Shown here one piece after another: positions 1 to 8,240 of a stretch of 12,762 nucleotides of DNA. Both the position numbers and the translations under genes were made by a program. The notes below the pieces were generated by a model, which was not told the origin of the DNA, ran no database searches, and saw only the letters and a list, made by a program, of their open reading frames with translations. The stretch is from the NCBI GenBank assembly GCA_937873165.1, contig CALMVH010000275.1:1-12762 (forward strand). Direction: 5' to 3'. Position 1 is the first letter of the stretch; every line of letters begins with the position of its first letter. The stretch comes from an uncultured Rhodospirillales bacterium. Its GTDB lineage: Bacteria > Pseudomonadota > Alphaproteobacteria > CALMVH01.

Positions 1-147
1 CGCGCGGGCGATGGCCTCGACGCTGGTCGCGCCGTAGCCATGCGCGAAGAACAGGTGTCTCTTTACATCGACAATCTGCCCCTAGATCTTCACCGCCGCC
101 TCGCGGGACGGCCGGCCGCCGCCGCCGCGGGGCGGTTTCGCGGGCAT
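1..147 (-). pseudogene. TetR-family regulator, 5' part, broken by in-frame TAG (runs off left edge)
   Basis: Reading the minus strand from the ATG at 147-145 gives a basic Gly-rich start followed by GRPSREAAVKI, then TAG at 84-82 (codon 22). The same frame continues without a break to base 1 as GQIVDVKRHLFFAHGYGATSVEAIARA. This matches the start of TetR/AcrR repressors: helix 1, then the GYxATSVExIA start of the helix-turn-helix. Both sides of the stop lie in one frame, so this is a nonsense change and not a frameshift. No ATG, GTG or TTG follows the stop inside the window, so re-initiation would lose helix 1. The segment VKRHLFF also departs from the usual VAxxLFF, which fits decay. The ATG lies 11 bases after the stop of the gene upstream, with AAGGG about 8 bases before it, so co-transcription is likely. 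The family is fairly sure; the target is unknown. Loss of function is inferred, because the rest of the gene is outside the window. Confidence 0.6.
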
Positions 148-158
148 GCCCATCACCC

Positions 159-524
159 TTACTCTTGAGGATAGGCGTAGACGGGCTGCTGATAACCGTA
201 AGCCCCCGGAGCCGCGTAATACACAGGACGCGGCGCCGCATAGTAGACGGGAGCCGGCTGCGGCGCAGGGTAATAAACCGGCGCGGGAGCAGGCGCATAG
301 TAGCCCTGCGGGTACGGATACGGGGCAACGGCGTTAGCGACGATCCGTACCGGAGCCGTTGCCACCGCAACCGCAGCACCGGTGATCGCAGCCCCCGCCG
401 CAAACAGGCCGCCGATGATCGGAAAGCCGTGGTGATGATATCCATGCGCCGAAGCAGGCTTAACAGGCGCTATGGCAAGGGATATCGCTGTGAGAACACT
501 GAGCGTAGCCATCTTGAGCTTCAT
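159..524 (-). CDS. small exported His/Tyr/Pro-rich protein, function unknown
   Basis: A 121-aa protein. The ATG at 524-522 is chosen because GAGGAAG lies at good spacing upstream (within 531-540) and because it starts a clean signal peptide: MKLK, a hydrophobic core, then a likely signal peptidase site after PASA (residue 26). The open frame extends upstream to 671 but that part has no signal or RBS. The mature protein starts HGYHHHGFP, which could bind metal. A Gly/Ala-rich hydrophobic stretch follows (about residues 33-60) that could be a membrane segment. The tail (about residues 65-121) is built of loose repeats of the type P-A-P-VYY and P-VYYAAP. Similar Tyr/Pro-tailed small envelope proteins are common in alphaproteobacteria, but I know of no assigned role. 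It is divergent from the DUF3429 gene and lies directly upstream of the broken TetR gene. Confidence 0.75.
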   Translation of the reverse strand: MKLKMATLSVLTAISLAIAPVKPASAHGYHHHGFPIIGGLFAAGAAITGAAVAVATAPVRIVANAVAPYPYPQGYYAPAPAPVYYPAPQPAPVYYAAPRPVYYAAPGAYGYQQPVYAYPQE

Positions 525-592
525 GATCGTCTTCCTCGCTGTTGAGAACCGCGCATCGACGCTGTTCTGCAATGAAACGCTACCGTACCGTT

Positions 593-622
593 TTAATATG
601 GCGAGTTTTTGAAGGTTGTAAA
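593..622 (-). promoter_or_regulatory. candidate sigma70-type promoter for the small exported protein
   Basis: On the minus strand, TTTACA (622-617) and TATTAA (598-593) are separated by 18 bases. They sit about 70 bases upstream of the ATG at 524 in an AT-rich patch. The match is by eye only; the start site is not known. Confidence 0.4.
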
Positions 623-625
623 GAG

Positions 626-633
626 TCACGTGA
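626..633. promoter_or_regulatory. TCACGTGA palindrome between divergent promoters
   Basis: A perfect 8-base palindrome lies between the -35 box of the minus-strand promoter (617-622) and that of the plus-strand promoter (639-644). A regulator bound here could control both genes. No regulator is identified; the broken TetR gene nearby is one possible, untested source. Confidence 0.3.
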
Positions 634-638
634 TTTTT

Positions 639-667
639 TTGGACGCACCCGCAGGAGCGCCTTATAT
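639..667 (+). promoter_or_regulatory. candidate sigma70-type promoter for the DUF3429 gene
   Basis: TTGGAC (639-644), a 17-base spacer and TTATAT (662-667) lie 27 bases before the ATG at 695, leaving a short leader that contains the AAAGGA ribosome site at 683-688. Spacing and position are typical. Judged by eye. Confidence 0.5.
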
Positions 668-694
668 CCATAGCAGTAATCGAAAGGACACTGG

Positions 695-1129
695 ATGACG
701 GGCAGGAACCGGCTGGTGGCGCAGGCTCTGACTTACAGCGGCACGCTGCCGTTCATGCTTGCCATCGCGGCGATCCTCGTGCGCTGGAACCCCGCCGGGG
801 CACAGCACGATGTTGCCCTGTATGGCGCGATCATCGTATCGTTCCTCAGCGGCATCCAGTGGGGAGTTTTCCTGCAAGCGGATGAAAAGAGCCCTTATAA
901 CCTTTTCATCATCAGCAACGTCTTCGCGCTGGCCGCGTGGGCATCGCTGCTGATGGGGAGCGCGCTGGCGTCGTTTTCGATCCAACTCGCCTGTTTTGCG
1001 CTGATCCTGCTGCTGGACTACCGGCTGGCGCGCGCCGGGCTGATCCCCCGCTGGTTCTACGACCTGCGCCGAAACGCGACCGGTGTCGTGATCGTGTGCC
1101 TGAACATTCTGGTGTTGTTGCGAATTTAA
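695..1129 (+). CDS. DUF3429 family inner-membrane protein
   Basis: A 144-aa protein with five likely membrane segments (about residues 11-29, 41-60, 70-88, 91-108 and 128-143). The stretch ALYGAIIVSFLSGIQWG in segment 2, and the Trp-Tyr-Asp-Leu-Arg-type loop (RWFYDLRRNATG) before the last segment, are what I recognise as the DUF3429 pattern. Length suits the family. The ATG has AAAGGA 6 bases upstream. The biochemical role is unknown. The gene stands alone on this strand, divergent from the small exported protein, with a strong-looking promoter and a short leader. I see no convincing intrinsic terminator after its TAA. The inverted repeat at 1134-1188 starts 5 bases downstream and might serve instead. 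Confidence 0.8.
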   Translation: MTGRNRLVAQALTYSGTLPFMLAIAAILVRWNPAGAQHDVALYGAIIVSFLSGIQWGVFLQADEKSPYNLFIISNVFALAAWASLLMGSALASFSIQLACFALILLLDYRLARAGLIPRWFYDLRRNATGVVIVCLNILVLLRI

Positions 1130-1133
1130 CCGG

Positions 1134-1188
1134 CACTACTTTATTCAGAATTGTTTCTAGCCTGATATATGAAAAGCGCGAAGTAGTG
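1134..1188. repeat. 8-bp inverted repeat CACTACTT...AAGTAGTG with 39-base spacer
   Basis: The arms at 1134-1141 and 1181-1188 are perfect reverse complements. The second arm overlaps a separate palindrome, GTGATCAC (1186-1193). Both lie in the AT-rich gap between the DUF3429 gene and the 93-aa orphan. They could be an operator pair or a weak transcript structure; the long spacer argues against a terminator. The rest of this 132-base gap shows no clear promoter, although the orphan presumably needs one. Confidence 0.35.
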
Positions 1189-1261
1189 ATCACACTGCGG
1201 GCAACCATGTTGGGTTAAGAACTTTTATTTACGATTTTGAAAAGACATTGAGGAATGTACA

Positions 1262-1543
1262 GTGCACAAAGTCAAGAGAACTCGAGAACAGATTCTAGGG
1301 TCTTTGCTGGATCCAAAGTTCTCCGAGCTTCACCGCAGCGAACAAGACATTATTATCGGATTTCATAACTCCACTTTACGTATTGCGAAGCTAGCGTCGA
1401 TTACCAATGTTACTGTTGCGGAAGATAAGTGCGTTCCGGTTCTAGGCGCCGATAAGGCTCTGACGATTGAAGCTGAAGTGCAGCGTCAGTTCCGTGCTCA
1501 GCAGCCTCTTGCCAAGCGTCTTGCGAAACGGATTCTCGGGTAG
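1262..1543 (+). CDS. unrecognised 93-aa basic protein (GTG start)
   Basis: I do not recognise this protein. It starts at GTG, with TTGAGGAA ending 6 bases upstream; the ATG at 1255 is in another frame. It is rich in Lys and Arg at both ends (start HKVKRTREQ, end QPLAKRLAKRILG), with a middle of mixed helix and strand character, no signal peptide and no membrane segment. A small nucleic-acid- or ribosome-associated protein is conceivable but is a guess. My hand count gives about 49% GC, well below its neighbours, and it uses AGA, CTA and TTA codons that the long genes avoid. This suggests recent acquisition or weak selection. It faces the end of gltB with a 41-base gap that holds only a 4-bp hairpin (1543-1555) and no convincing terminator. 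The RBS and codon structure argue that it is a real gene. Confidence 0.55.
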   Translation: MHKVKRTREQILGSLLDPKFSELHRSEQDIIIGFHNSTLRIAKLASITNVTVAEDKCVPVLGADKALTIEAEVQRQFRAQQPLAKRLAKRILG

Positions 1544-1584
1544 AGCTAACGGCTCACAACCAAGGTTTATCACTGCAGGGAGCT

Positions 1585-4500
1585 TCACTCCGCCGCCTCC
1601 GGTAAAACCGGTATGGTGAGCCGCGCCGCGATTTCTTTGGGAACGACCTGCCAGAACCGATCTTTGACCAGGCTCCAGTCTTGCAACAAGCGCTGCGCGT
1701 AGACGGAGGCTGTTTCGCGTACGTGCGTTTCGATAAGCCCGCGCAGTTCGGTTTCGTAGTACGACACGGCCAGCCTTTGAATAAAGACGCTGTCGCCGTT
1801 CAGCCGTGCGGGCAGGGTGTCGGCCTCGTCGTAGACATAGGCCATGCCGCCGGTCATGCCCGCCGCGAAGTTCTCGCCGGTCGGCCCCAGAATCGTGGCG
1901 ATGCCGCCGGTCATGTACTCGCACCCGTTGGAGCCGCAGCCTTCCACCACCGCGACGGCACCGCTGTTGCGGACGCAGAACCGCTCGCCGGCGAGGCCGG
2001 CCGCGAACAAGCGGCCGGAGGTCGCGCCGTACAGCACCGTGTTGCCGAGGATGGCGTTGTGGTTCGAGACCAAGCGGCTGTCGATCGCGGGCCGCAGCAC
2101 GATCGTCGCGCCCGACAGGCCCTTGCCCACGTAATCGTTGGCGTCGCCAAAGACTTCCAGCCGCATGCCGCGAACGGCGAATGCGCCCAGCGACTGGCCC
2201 GCCGTGCCGCGCAGCTTGATGGTGATATGGTTTTCCGCCAGTCCCGTCATGCCGAACTGGCGCACGATGTGGGAGGACAAGCGCGTGCCGACGGCCCGGT
2301 CGGTATTGCGCACGTTGTAGGCCAACTGCATTTTCTCCGCCCTGCCGAACAGGGGCGCCGCATCCCGTACGATTTCCGCATCCAGCCCATCAGGCACTTC
2401 GTTGCGCCCCTCCAGGGTGCAATGCATCGGGTGGTCGCCGGGATCGGCGCGGACCAGCAACGGGCTGAGGTCGAGATCGTCGAGGTCGCCCGCCCCGCGC
2501 CCCACTTGATGCAGCAGGTCGGCCCGGCCCACGATCTGGTCCAACCGGGTAAACCCGAGGCCAGCCAGGATTTCGCGTACATCTTCCGCGATAAAGCTGA
2601 ACAGGTTCACGACCTTGTCCGGCGTGCCTGTGAACTTTTCGCGCAGCGTTTCGTCCTGTGTGCACACGCCGACGGGGCAGGTGTTCGAATGGCATTGGCG
2701 GACCATGATGCAGCCCATCGCGACCATTGAAGCGGTGCCGATGCCGAACTCCTCCGCCCCCAGCAGCGCCGCGATCACGATGTCGCTTCCGGTCTTCAGC
2801 CCGCCATCTGTGCGCAGCCGCACGCGATGCCGCAGCCGGTTCATCGTCAACACCTGGTGGGCCTCGGCCAGACCCATCTCCCAAGGTATGCCCGCGCGCT
2901 TGATCGAAGCCTGGGCGCTGGCGCCCGTGCCACCCGAATGGCCGGAGATCAGGATCACGTCGGCATTGGCCTTGGCGACACCCGCCGCGATCGTGCCGAT
3001 GCCGCTGCGCGCCACCAGCTTGACGCAGACCAGCGCCACCGGGTTGATCTGCTTTAGGTCGTAGATCAGTTGGGCCAGATCCTCGATCGAGTAGATATCG
3101 TGGTGCGGCGGCGGGCTGATCAGCGTTACGCCCGGAGTCGCGTGTCGGAGCCGCGCGATCAGCTCCGTCACCTTGAACCCCGGCAACTGCCCGCCTTCAC
3201 CAGGCTTTGCCCCTTGCGCGACCTTGATCTCGATTTCGCGGCATTGGTTCAGGTATTCCGCCGTGACCCCGAACCGCCCGGACGCGATCTGCTTTACCGC
3301 CGAGTTCCAGTTGTCGCCGGCGGGGTCCGGTACGAAACGCGCCGGGTCCTCGCCGCCTTCACCCGAAACCGAGCGCGCACCAATGCGGTTCATCGCGACG
3401 TTCAGCGTGCCATGCGCCTCCGGCCCCAGCGCACCCAGCGACATGCCGGGGGTGACGAACCGCTTGCGCAGGCTGGTGATCGACTCGACCTGATCCAGCT
3501 TGACGGGAACATCTGCCTGCCGGATCGCCAGCAGGTCGCGCAAGGCCAGCGGCTTGCGCGCATTGGTGCCGTCGGCATAGCGCTTGTAGAGCGGGTAGTC
3601 CTCGCGGCCGACCGCCTCCTGCAGCATGTGGATCAGGCTGGCTTCCCAGCCGTGCCGTTCCGAGTTTTCGCGGAAACGATAGAAGCCGCCGATGGGCAGC
3701 ACCGTGGAGGATTGTTCGTAGGCGATGGCATGCTGCGCCAGCACGCGCTTCTGGATGCCGTACAGCCCGATGCCCGATATACGGCTGGCGCAGCCGAGCA
3801 TGTATTCGGATACCAGCGTACGCGACAGGCCAATAGCCTCGAAGAAGCAGCCGCCGCGATAGCTGGAGATCACCGAAATTCCCATCTTTGCCATAACCTT
3901 CAACAGCGCGTCGTCTACGGCTTTCGTAAATCGCGCAACGCATTCCGCCTGGCTGCGGTCGCCGAACAGGCCCTGCTCGTGCCGCTCCTTGATGGCGGCC
4001 TCGGCAAGGTAGGCATTGATGGTCGTGGCGCCGACGCCGACCAGCACGGCGAAATGATGCACATCAAGGCATTCGCCCGTGCGCACGTTCAGACTGGTGA
4101 AGGTTCGAAGGGATCTGGCGATCAGGTGGCTGTGCACGGCCGCGGTCGCAAGGATCATGGGAACCGCCGCGCGATCGGCGTCCATGCGCTGATCGGTCAG
4201 CACCAGGTGCGTGATGCCGTTTGCAACAGCCGCCTCGCAGTCGCTGCGGATGCGGACCAGCGCATCGCGCAGAGCAAACTTACCGCCCGTGACCGGGAAG
4301 GTGCAATCGATCTCCGCCGCCGTATCCGCCATATAGGCGCGCATGGCGGCAAAGCCCGCGTTGCCGAGAATCGGGCTTTCCAGCTGCAGCATGCGGCACT
4401 GCTCGGCTTCCTCCGCCAGGATATTGCCCAGATTGCCGAGGCGGGTGCGTAGCGTCATGCCCCGCCGCTCGCGCAAGCTGTCGATCGGGGGGTTGGTGAC

Positions 4501-6087
4501 CTGGCTGAAGTTCTGGCGGAAGAAGTGATGCAGTCCGCGATACTGGTCCGACAGGATGGCGAGCGGCGTATCGTCGCCCATCGATCCCGTTGGCTCCTTC
4601 GCCTCGTCCACCATGTAGTGAAGGACCATCTCCAGGTCTTCTTGCGTGATACCAAAGGCAAGCTGCCGACGGCGCACATCCTCGCGCGGCAGCGGCGCGT
4701 CATCAGACGAGGCGGCCTCGCGCATCAGCGCGTCCAGTTCGACAATGCCCCGCGTCCATTCGCCGAACGGCTGGGCTGCCGCCAGCGTGTCCTTGAGTTC
4801 ACAGTCCCGGTAGAGCCGGCCGTCCTGCAAATCGACCGCGATCATCTGGCCAGGGCCGACGCGACCTTTTTCGACGATCTGCGCCTCGTCCAGTGCCACC
4901 ATGCCAGATTCAGACCCGAGGATCAGCACGCCGTCGGCTGTCAGCGTGTAGCGCATGGGCCGCAAGCCGTGCCGATCCATGCCGCCCAGGATCCAGCGCC
5001 CGTCATACATGGCAAGCGCTGCGGGGCCGTCCCACGCTTCCATCACGGCGTTGCAATAACTGTACAGCGCCTTGTGCGCCTCCGGCATGGTCGTGTCGCG
5101 CGGCACGGCCTCCGGGATCATCATCGACTTCACCATGGGCGCGGACCGGCCGGCGCGAATCATCAACTCCACCACATTGTCAAGCGTCGCGCTGTCCGAG
5201 CCGCCCGGCTGTATGGCGTGGCGCACGTCCTCCATGTACGGGTCGAATACATCGGCCTGCATGCGCGGCTCATGCGCCAGCATCCAGTGCGCATTACCCT
5301 TCAGCGTGTTGATCTCCCCATTATGCGCCAACACGCGGTAGGGGTGCGCCAGCCGCCATTTCGGGAAGGTGTTGGTGGAGTAACGCTGGTGGTAAAGCGC
5401 AAAGCTGCTTTCGAAGCGGGCATCGGCCAGATCGGGATAAAAGGCGCTGAGCTGCGCCGCGAGGAACATGCCTTTGTAGATGATCGAGCGCGAGGACAGC
5501 GAACACACGTAGAAGTCGGCAAGACCAGCCTTCGCCGCCTGGTTTTCGATCCGGCGGCGAATGATGTACAGGTCGCGTTCGAACTGCTCAACCGGCGCGC
5601 CCCGGCTGGAAATCATGATCTGCGCGATCTCGGGGCGGGTCTGCGCCGCCTTTTCCCCCAACACGGACAAGTCGACCGGCACCTGCCGCCAGCCGTGGAC
5701 CAGGTATCCGAACCCCAGGATCTCGCGTTCGACGATGGTGCGCGCGGTTTCCTGTGCATCCTGTTCGGTGCGAGGCAGGAAAATCTGGCCGACCGCGATG
5801 CGGCTGTCGCTCGCCTGACCGCCCGTCAGGCGTACATGTTCATTGAAAAAGGCTTGCGGCAACTCCACGTGGATGCCAGCGCCGTCCCCTGTCTTGCCGT
5901 CGGCATCGACCGCGCCGCGATGCCACAAGGCCTTCAAAGCCGCCAAGCCGTACTCGACAATCTGCCGCCGCGGCTTGCCATCGATTGCGGCAATGAAACC
6001 GACGCCGCATGAGTCGTGCTCCGTCAGGTCGATCCCGGCGGCTACAAGCGACTCCTCCGGCGCAATCAGGCGATCGCCTGCAGGCAT
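1585..6087 (-). CDS. gltB: glutamate synthase (NADPH-type) large subunit
   Basis: GOGAT alpha subunit: glutamine + 2-oxoglutarate gives two glutamate, with electrons from GltD. Numbering is from the ATG at 6087 (1500 aa, the usual length). Order: a class II glutamine amidotransferase domain (about 27-430) whose nucleophile Cys27 sits in HDSCGVGF after a short propeptide that is normally removed; a central domain; the FMN synthase domain (about 830-1200); and a C-terminal GXGXG beta-helix with GCGSNGCEYMTGG. The 3Fe-4S ligands are Cys1126, Cys1132 and Cys1137 in GCIMVRQCHSNTC, as in Azospirillum. No domain is missing. The open frame also allows TTG at 6123 (12 residues longer). ATG is preferred because AAGGGA lies 5 bases before it (6093-6098). 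It overlaps the end of the debranching gene by 22 bases, so translation is probably coupled. It is last in the operon. Confidence 0.97.
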   Translation of the reverse strand: MPAGDRLIAPEESLVAAGIDLTEHDSCGVGFIAAIDGKPRRQIVEYGLAALKALWHRGAVDADGKTGDGAGIHVELPQAFFNEHVRLTGGQASDSRIAVGQIFLPRTEQDAQETARTIVEREILGFGYLVHGWRQVPVDLSVLGEKAAQTRPEIAQIMISSRGAPVEQFERDLYIIRRRIENQAAKAGLADFYVCSLSSRSIIYKGMFLAAQLSAFYPDLADARFESSFALYHQRYSTNTFPKWRLAHPYRVLAHNGEINTLKGNAHWMLAHEPRMQADVFDPYMEDVRHAIQPGGSDSATLDNVVELMIRAGRSAPMVKSMMIPEAVPRDTTMPEAHKALYSYCNAVMEAWDGPAALAMYDGRWILGGMDRHGLRPMRYTLTADGVLILGSESGMVALDEAQIVEKGRVGPGQMIAVDLQDGRLYRDCELKDTLAAAQPFGEWTRGIVELDALMREAASSDDAPLPREDVRRRQLAFGITQEDLEMVLHYMVDEAKEPTGSMGDDTPLAILSDQYRGLHHFFRQNFSQVTNPPIDSLRERRGMTLRTRLGNLGNILAEEAEQCRMLQLESPILGNAGFAAMRAYMADTAAEIDCTFPVTGGKFALRDALVRIRSDCEAAVANGITHLVLTDQRMDADRAAVPMILATAAVHSHLIARSLRTFTSLNVRTGECLDVHHFAVLVGVGATTINAYLAEAAIKERHEQGLFGDRSQAECVARFTKAVDDALLKVMAKMGISVISSYRGGCFFEAIGLSRTLVSEYMLGCASRISGIGLYGIQKRVLAQHAIAYEQSSTVLPIGGFYRFRENSERHGWEASLIHMLQEAVGREDYPLYKRYADGTNARKPLALRDLLAIRQADVPVKLDQVESITSLRKRFVTPGMSLGALGPEAHGTLNVAMNRIGARSVSGEGGEDPARFVPDPAGDNWNSAVKQIASGRFGVTAEYLNQCREIEIKVAQGAKPGEGGQLPGFKVTELIARLRHATPGVTLISPPPHHDIYSIEDLAQLIYDLKQINPVALVCVKLVARSGIGTIAAGVAKANADVILISGHSGGTGASAQASIKRAGIPWEMGLAEAHQVLTMNRLRHRVRLRTDGGLKTGSDIVIAALLGAEEFGIGTASMVAMGCIMVRQCHSNTCPVGVCTQDETLREKFTGTPDKVVNLFSFIAEDVREILAGLGFTRLDQIVGRADLLHQVGRGAGDLDDLDLSPLLVRADPGDHPMHCTLEGRNEVPDGLDAEIVRDAAPLFGRAEKMQLAYNVRNTDRAVGTRLSSHIVRQFGMTGLAENHITIKLRGTAGQSLGAFAVRGMRLEVFGDANDYVGKGLSGATIVLRPAIDSRLVSNHNAILGNTVLYGATSGRLFAAGLAGERFCVRNSGAVAVVEGCGSNGCEYMTGGIATILGPTGENFAAGMTGGMAYVYDEADTLPARLNGDSVFIQRLAVSYYETELRGLIETHVRETASVYAQRLLQDWSLVKDRFWQVVPKEIAARLTIPVLPEAAE

Positions 6088-8240
6088 TCCTGTCCCTTGC
6101 CCTGTTTCGCGCTGCGAAGGCAAGCATTGATCCTGCCCTCTATGACCAGTATCTGCAGTCGAACGTCGTAGCCCTCACCCTCCAGCGACACGTCGATGGA
6201 GGCATCGCCGATCTTCAGGTTGTGCAGAATGATCTTGTCGCCCAGATAAGGGGGTATGTAGGGGTCTTCGAAGAAAACTTCGTTTGTCTTTGTATCAAAG
6301 CCGAGGCCGAGACATGCCTGGAGCAGGCCCAGAGGTGCTGCGGTCACCCAGGCCTGGGGGCTGCAGGCGATCTCCTCGGACGGAACCGGTCCCCTGCCCT
6401 CGACACGCTCGAAGCCTGCGAACAACTCCGGCAGCCTGCGGTTGCCTGTGAACAGCGATGCCCCGAACAAGCCTTCAAGGATGGCAGCGGCCTTGTCGCG
6501 CATGCCATACAGGCCGAATCCCATCCCGATCACCGCATTGTCGTGCGGCCAGATCGAGCCGTCGTGATACGAGCGTTCGTCGTAGCGCGCTTCACCCGCG
6601 GCAATGGTACGGATGCCCCATCCGGAATGGAACGCGGGTCCCATCAAGGTTTCTGCCACTTTCGCGGCGCGTTCGGGGCTGGGCAGGCGGCACAGCAGCA
6701 GGTGCCCAGCGTTTGACGCCTGCACCTCGCAGGGCTGTTTATCCCCGTCCAGCGCCAGGATGTAGTTCGACAAACGGTCCGACCAGAGGCTGGTTTCCAC
6801 CCGCTCGCGCACGGCGTTGGCCTGTTCCTCGTAAACCGAGGCTTCCGCGATCATGTCGAGCGCGCGGCAAATCTCGGCTGCCCTGAGGCGCGCTTCGTAG
6901 ACGTATCCCTGCACCTCGATCAACGCGATGGAACCGGGCGCCAGCCGGCCATCGGTATGGAATATGGAATCCTGGCTGTCTTTCCAGCCCTGGTTCGTCA
7001 GTCCGTTTTCGCTCTCACGGTAGTACTCGAAGTACCCGTCGCCGTCGCGATCGGCATAGTCGTCGATCCAGCCCATAGCCGTCTTGATGGCAGGCCAAAG
7101 ACGGCGAATGGCGTCCAGATCCCCTGTTCGTTCCAGGTAAGCACCGGCCAGCACAACAAACAGCGGCGTCGAATCGATGCTGCCGTAATAGCGGCGGAAC
7201 GGAACCTCTCCCGTTTCCGCCATCTCGCCCCGCCGGACCTCGTGCAGGATCTTGCCGGGCTGCGCGTCCGCCTTGGAATCGACATCCTGCGCCTGGTTTG
7301 CCGCAAGGTAGTTTAAGACGCCGAGCGTGATCTGCGGGTCCATCCATAACGTCATCAGCGCGGTCAGCTCGGCATCGCGGCCGAATGGCGTGCTGTACCA
7401 CGGGATGCCGGCATACGGGTAGGAACCGTGGGCTGTCTCGGTGATCAGCATGCTAAGGTCGGAGCGCGTGCGGTGCAGCAAGCGATTGAATTCCTCGCTG
7501 CCCGTCACCACAGTTGCCGCGCGCGAGGCGAGTGCCTTGCGTTCGCGCCGCGCTTCCGCCAAGGCGGTGGAGAAGTTTTCAGCGGGCTGGCCGGACGGCA
7601 GGCCGTCGCACGCGATCTCCGCATGGATGTACGCTACCCCGGCAGGACTGATAATCAGCGCGAACCGCGCCACATCTTGATCCAAGGAACCCGGCGCGGG
7701 GGAAAACCTGAGGCGCGTAGTCCGCTTGATCTCGTCTAGGCCGGTATACGACAATGTCGCGGTATCGGCGGCAATCTCGGGCGCATGAGCCGCGCCGCGC
7801 CGCGCCCGTACAGCACCCCGGGCCTCAAAGATATCGGCAAAGTCTGATCCGAACGTCACCAGCACCTCGACGGGCAACGGATCGGTGCCGGGATTGTGGA
7901 ACTCGATTCGTTCGAACCATGTATCGCGGAACAGGAAGCGTATGCGCGTCACGCGCAAGCCTTTTTCGGCTAGGATATATTCGAACGTCAGGGCGGTATT
8001 GTCGTCGCTCTGCATCGAGGAGGTGGGTTGGGGTTGGACCCCGTCGATCTGCAGTACAAAGCGCGACAGGTACCGGGTGTCGTTGTGGAAGATACCCTGC
8101 GCCTCATTGGCGCCGCTGCCTGACTGCACATCCCCCGAAGGTCCGAATACCCCGAACGTGTCACCATGCTTCAGGGTATTGGCCGGCACCTTCGAGAGAT
8201 TGGGAGAAGACTCGGACATGTCCCGTTCGACATTGATCAT
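6066..8240 (-). CDS. amylo-alpha-1,6-glucosidase / glycogen-debranching-type enzyme
   Basis: A 724-aa cytoplasmic protein of the COG3408 debranching group. The N-terminal beta domain (about 20-210) has GPSGDVQSG and GIFHNDTRYLSRF, typical of the bacterial GDE N-terminal (GDE_N_bis) domain. The C-terminal (alpha/alpha)6 barrel (about 260-690) has PWYSTPFGRDAELTAL, with Asp289 a likely catalytic acid, and SYHDGSIWPHDNAVIG near Trp564. The family is thought to cleave alpha-1,6 branch glucose from alpha-glucans, but members of this bacterial type are little studied and the true substrate could be another glucoside. The ATG at 8240 shares ATGA with the stop of gltD; MSESS at 8219 is an alternative start. 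The frame stays open to 8609 inside gltD, but that part is a shadow. The gene lies between gltD and gltB and overlaps both, an order I do not know from other glt operons. Confidence 0.88.
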   Translation of the reverse strand: MINVERDMSESSPNLSKVPANTLKHGDTFGVFGPSGDVQSGSGANEAQGIFHNDTRYLSRFVLQIDGVQPQPTSSMQSDDNTALTFEYILAEKGLRVTRIRFLFRDTWFERIEFHNPGTDPLPVEVLVTFGSDFADIFEARGAVRARRGAAHAPEIAADTATLSYTGLDEIKRTTRLRFSPAPGSLDQDVARFALIISPAGVAYIHAEIACDGLPSGQPAENFSTALAEARRERKALASRAATVVTGSEEFNRLLHRTRSDLSMLITETAHGSYPYAGIPWYSTPFGRDAELTALMTLWMDPQITLGVLNYLAANQAQDVDSKADAQPGKILHEVRRGEMAETGEVPFRRYYGSIDSTPLFVVLAGAYLERTGDLDAIRRLWPAIKTAMGWIDDYADRDGDGYFEYYRESENGLTNQGWKDSQDSIFHTDGRLAPGSIALIEVQGYVYEARLRAAEICRALDMIAEASVYEEQANAVRERVETSLWSDRLSNYILALDGDKQPCEVQASNAGHLLLCRLPSPERAAKVAETLMGPAFHSGWGIRTIAAGEARYDERSYHDGSIWPHDNAVIGMGFGLYGMRDKAAAILEGLFGASLFTGNRRLPELFAGFERVEGRGPVPSEEIACSPQAWVTAAPLGLLQACLGLGFDTKTNEVFFEDPYIPPYLGDKIILHNLKIGDASIDVSLEGEGYDVRLQILVIEGRINACLRSAKQGKGQECLQAIA
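6088..6098 (-). promoter_or_regulatory. ribosome binding site deciding the gltB ATG start
   Basis: On the minus strand AAGGGA-CAGGA directly precedes the ATG at 6087. It lies inside the last codons of the debranching gene, so ribosomes finishing that gene would reach it. It favours the ATG over the TTG at 6123. Confidence 0.5.

Noticed and set aside
115..130. GGC/GCC run as slippage-prone phase-variation tract in the TetR gene
   Set aside because: The reading frame is the same on both sides of the run; the defect is the TAG, not a frameshift.
1543..1584. Terminator between the 93-aa gene and gltB
   Set aside because: Only a 4-bp stem (GAGC/GCTC) with no T-run on either strand.
3070..6012. 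460- and 495-codon open frames on the plus strand opposite gltB
   Set aside because: Shadow frames of gltB. They are low in complexity, lack any family pattern, and gltB itself is intact.
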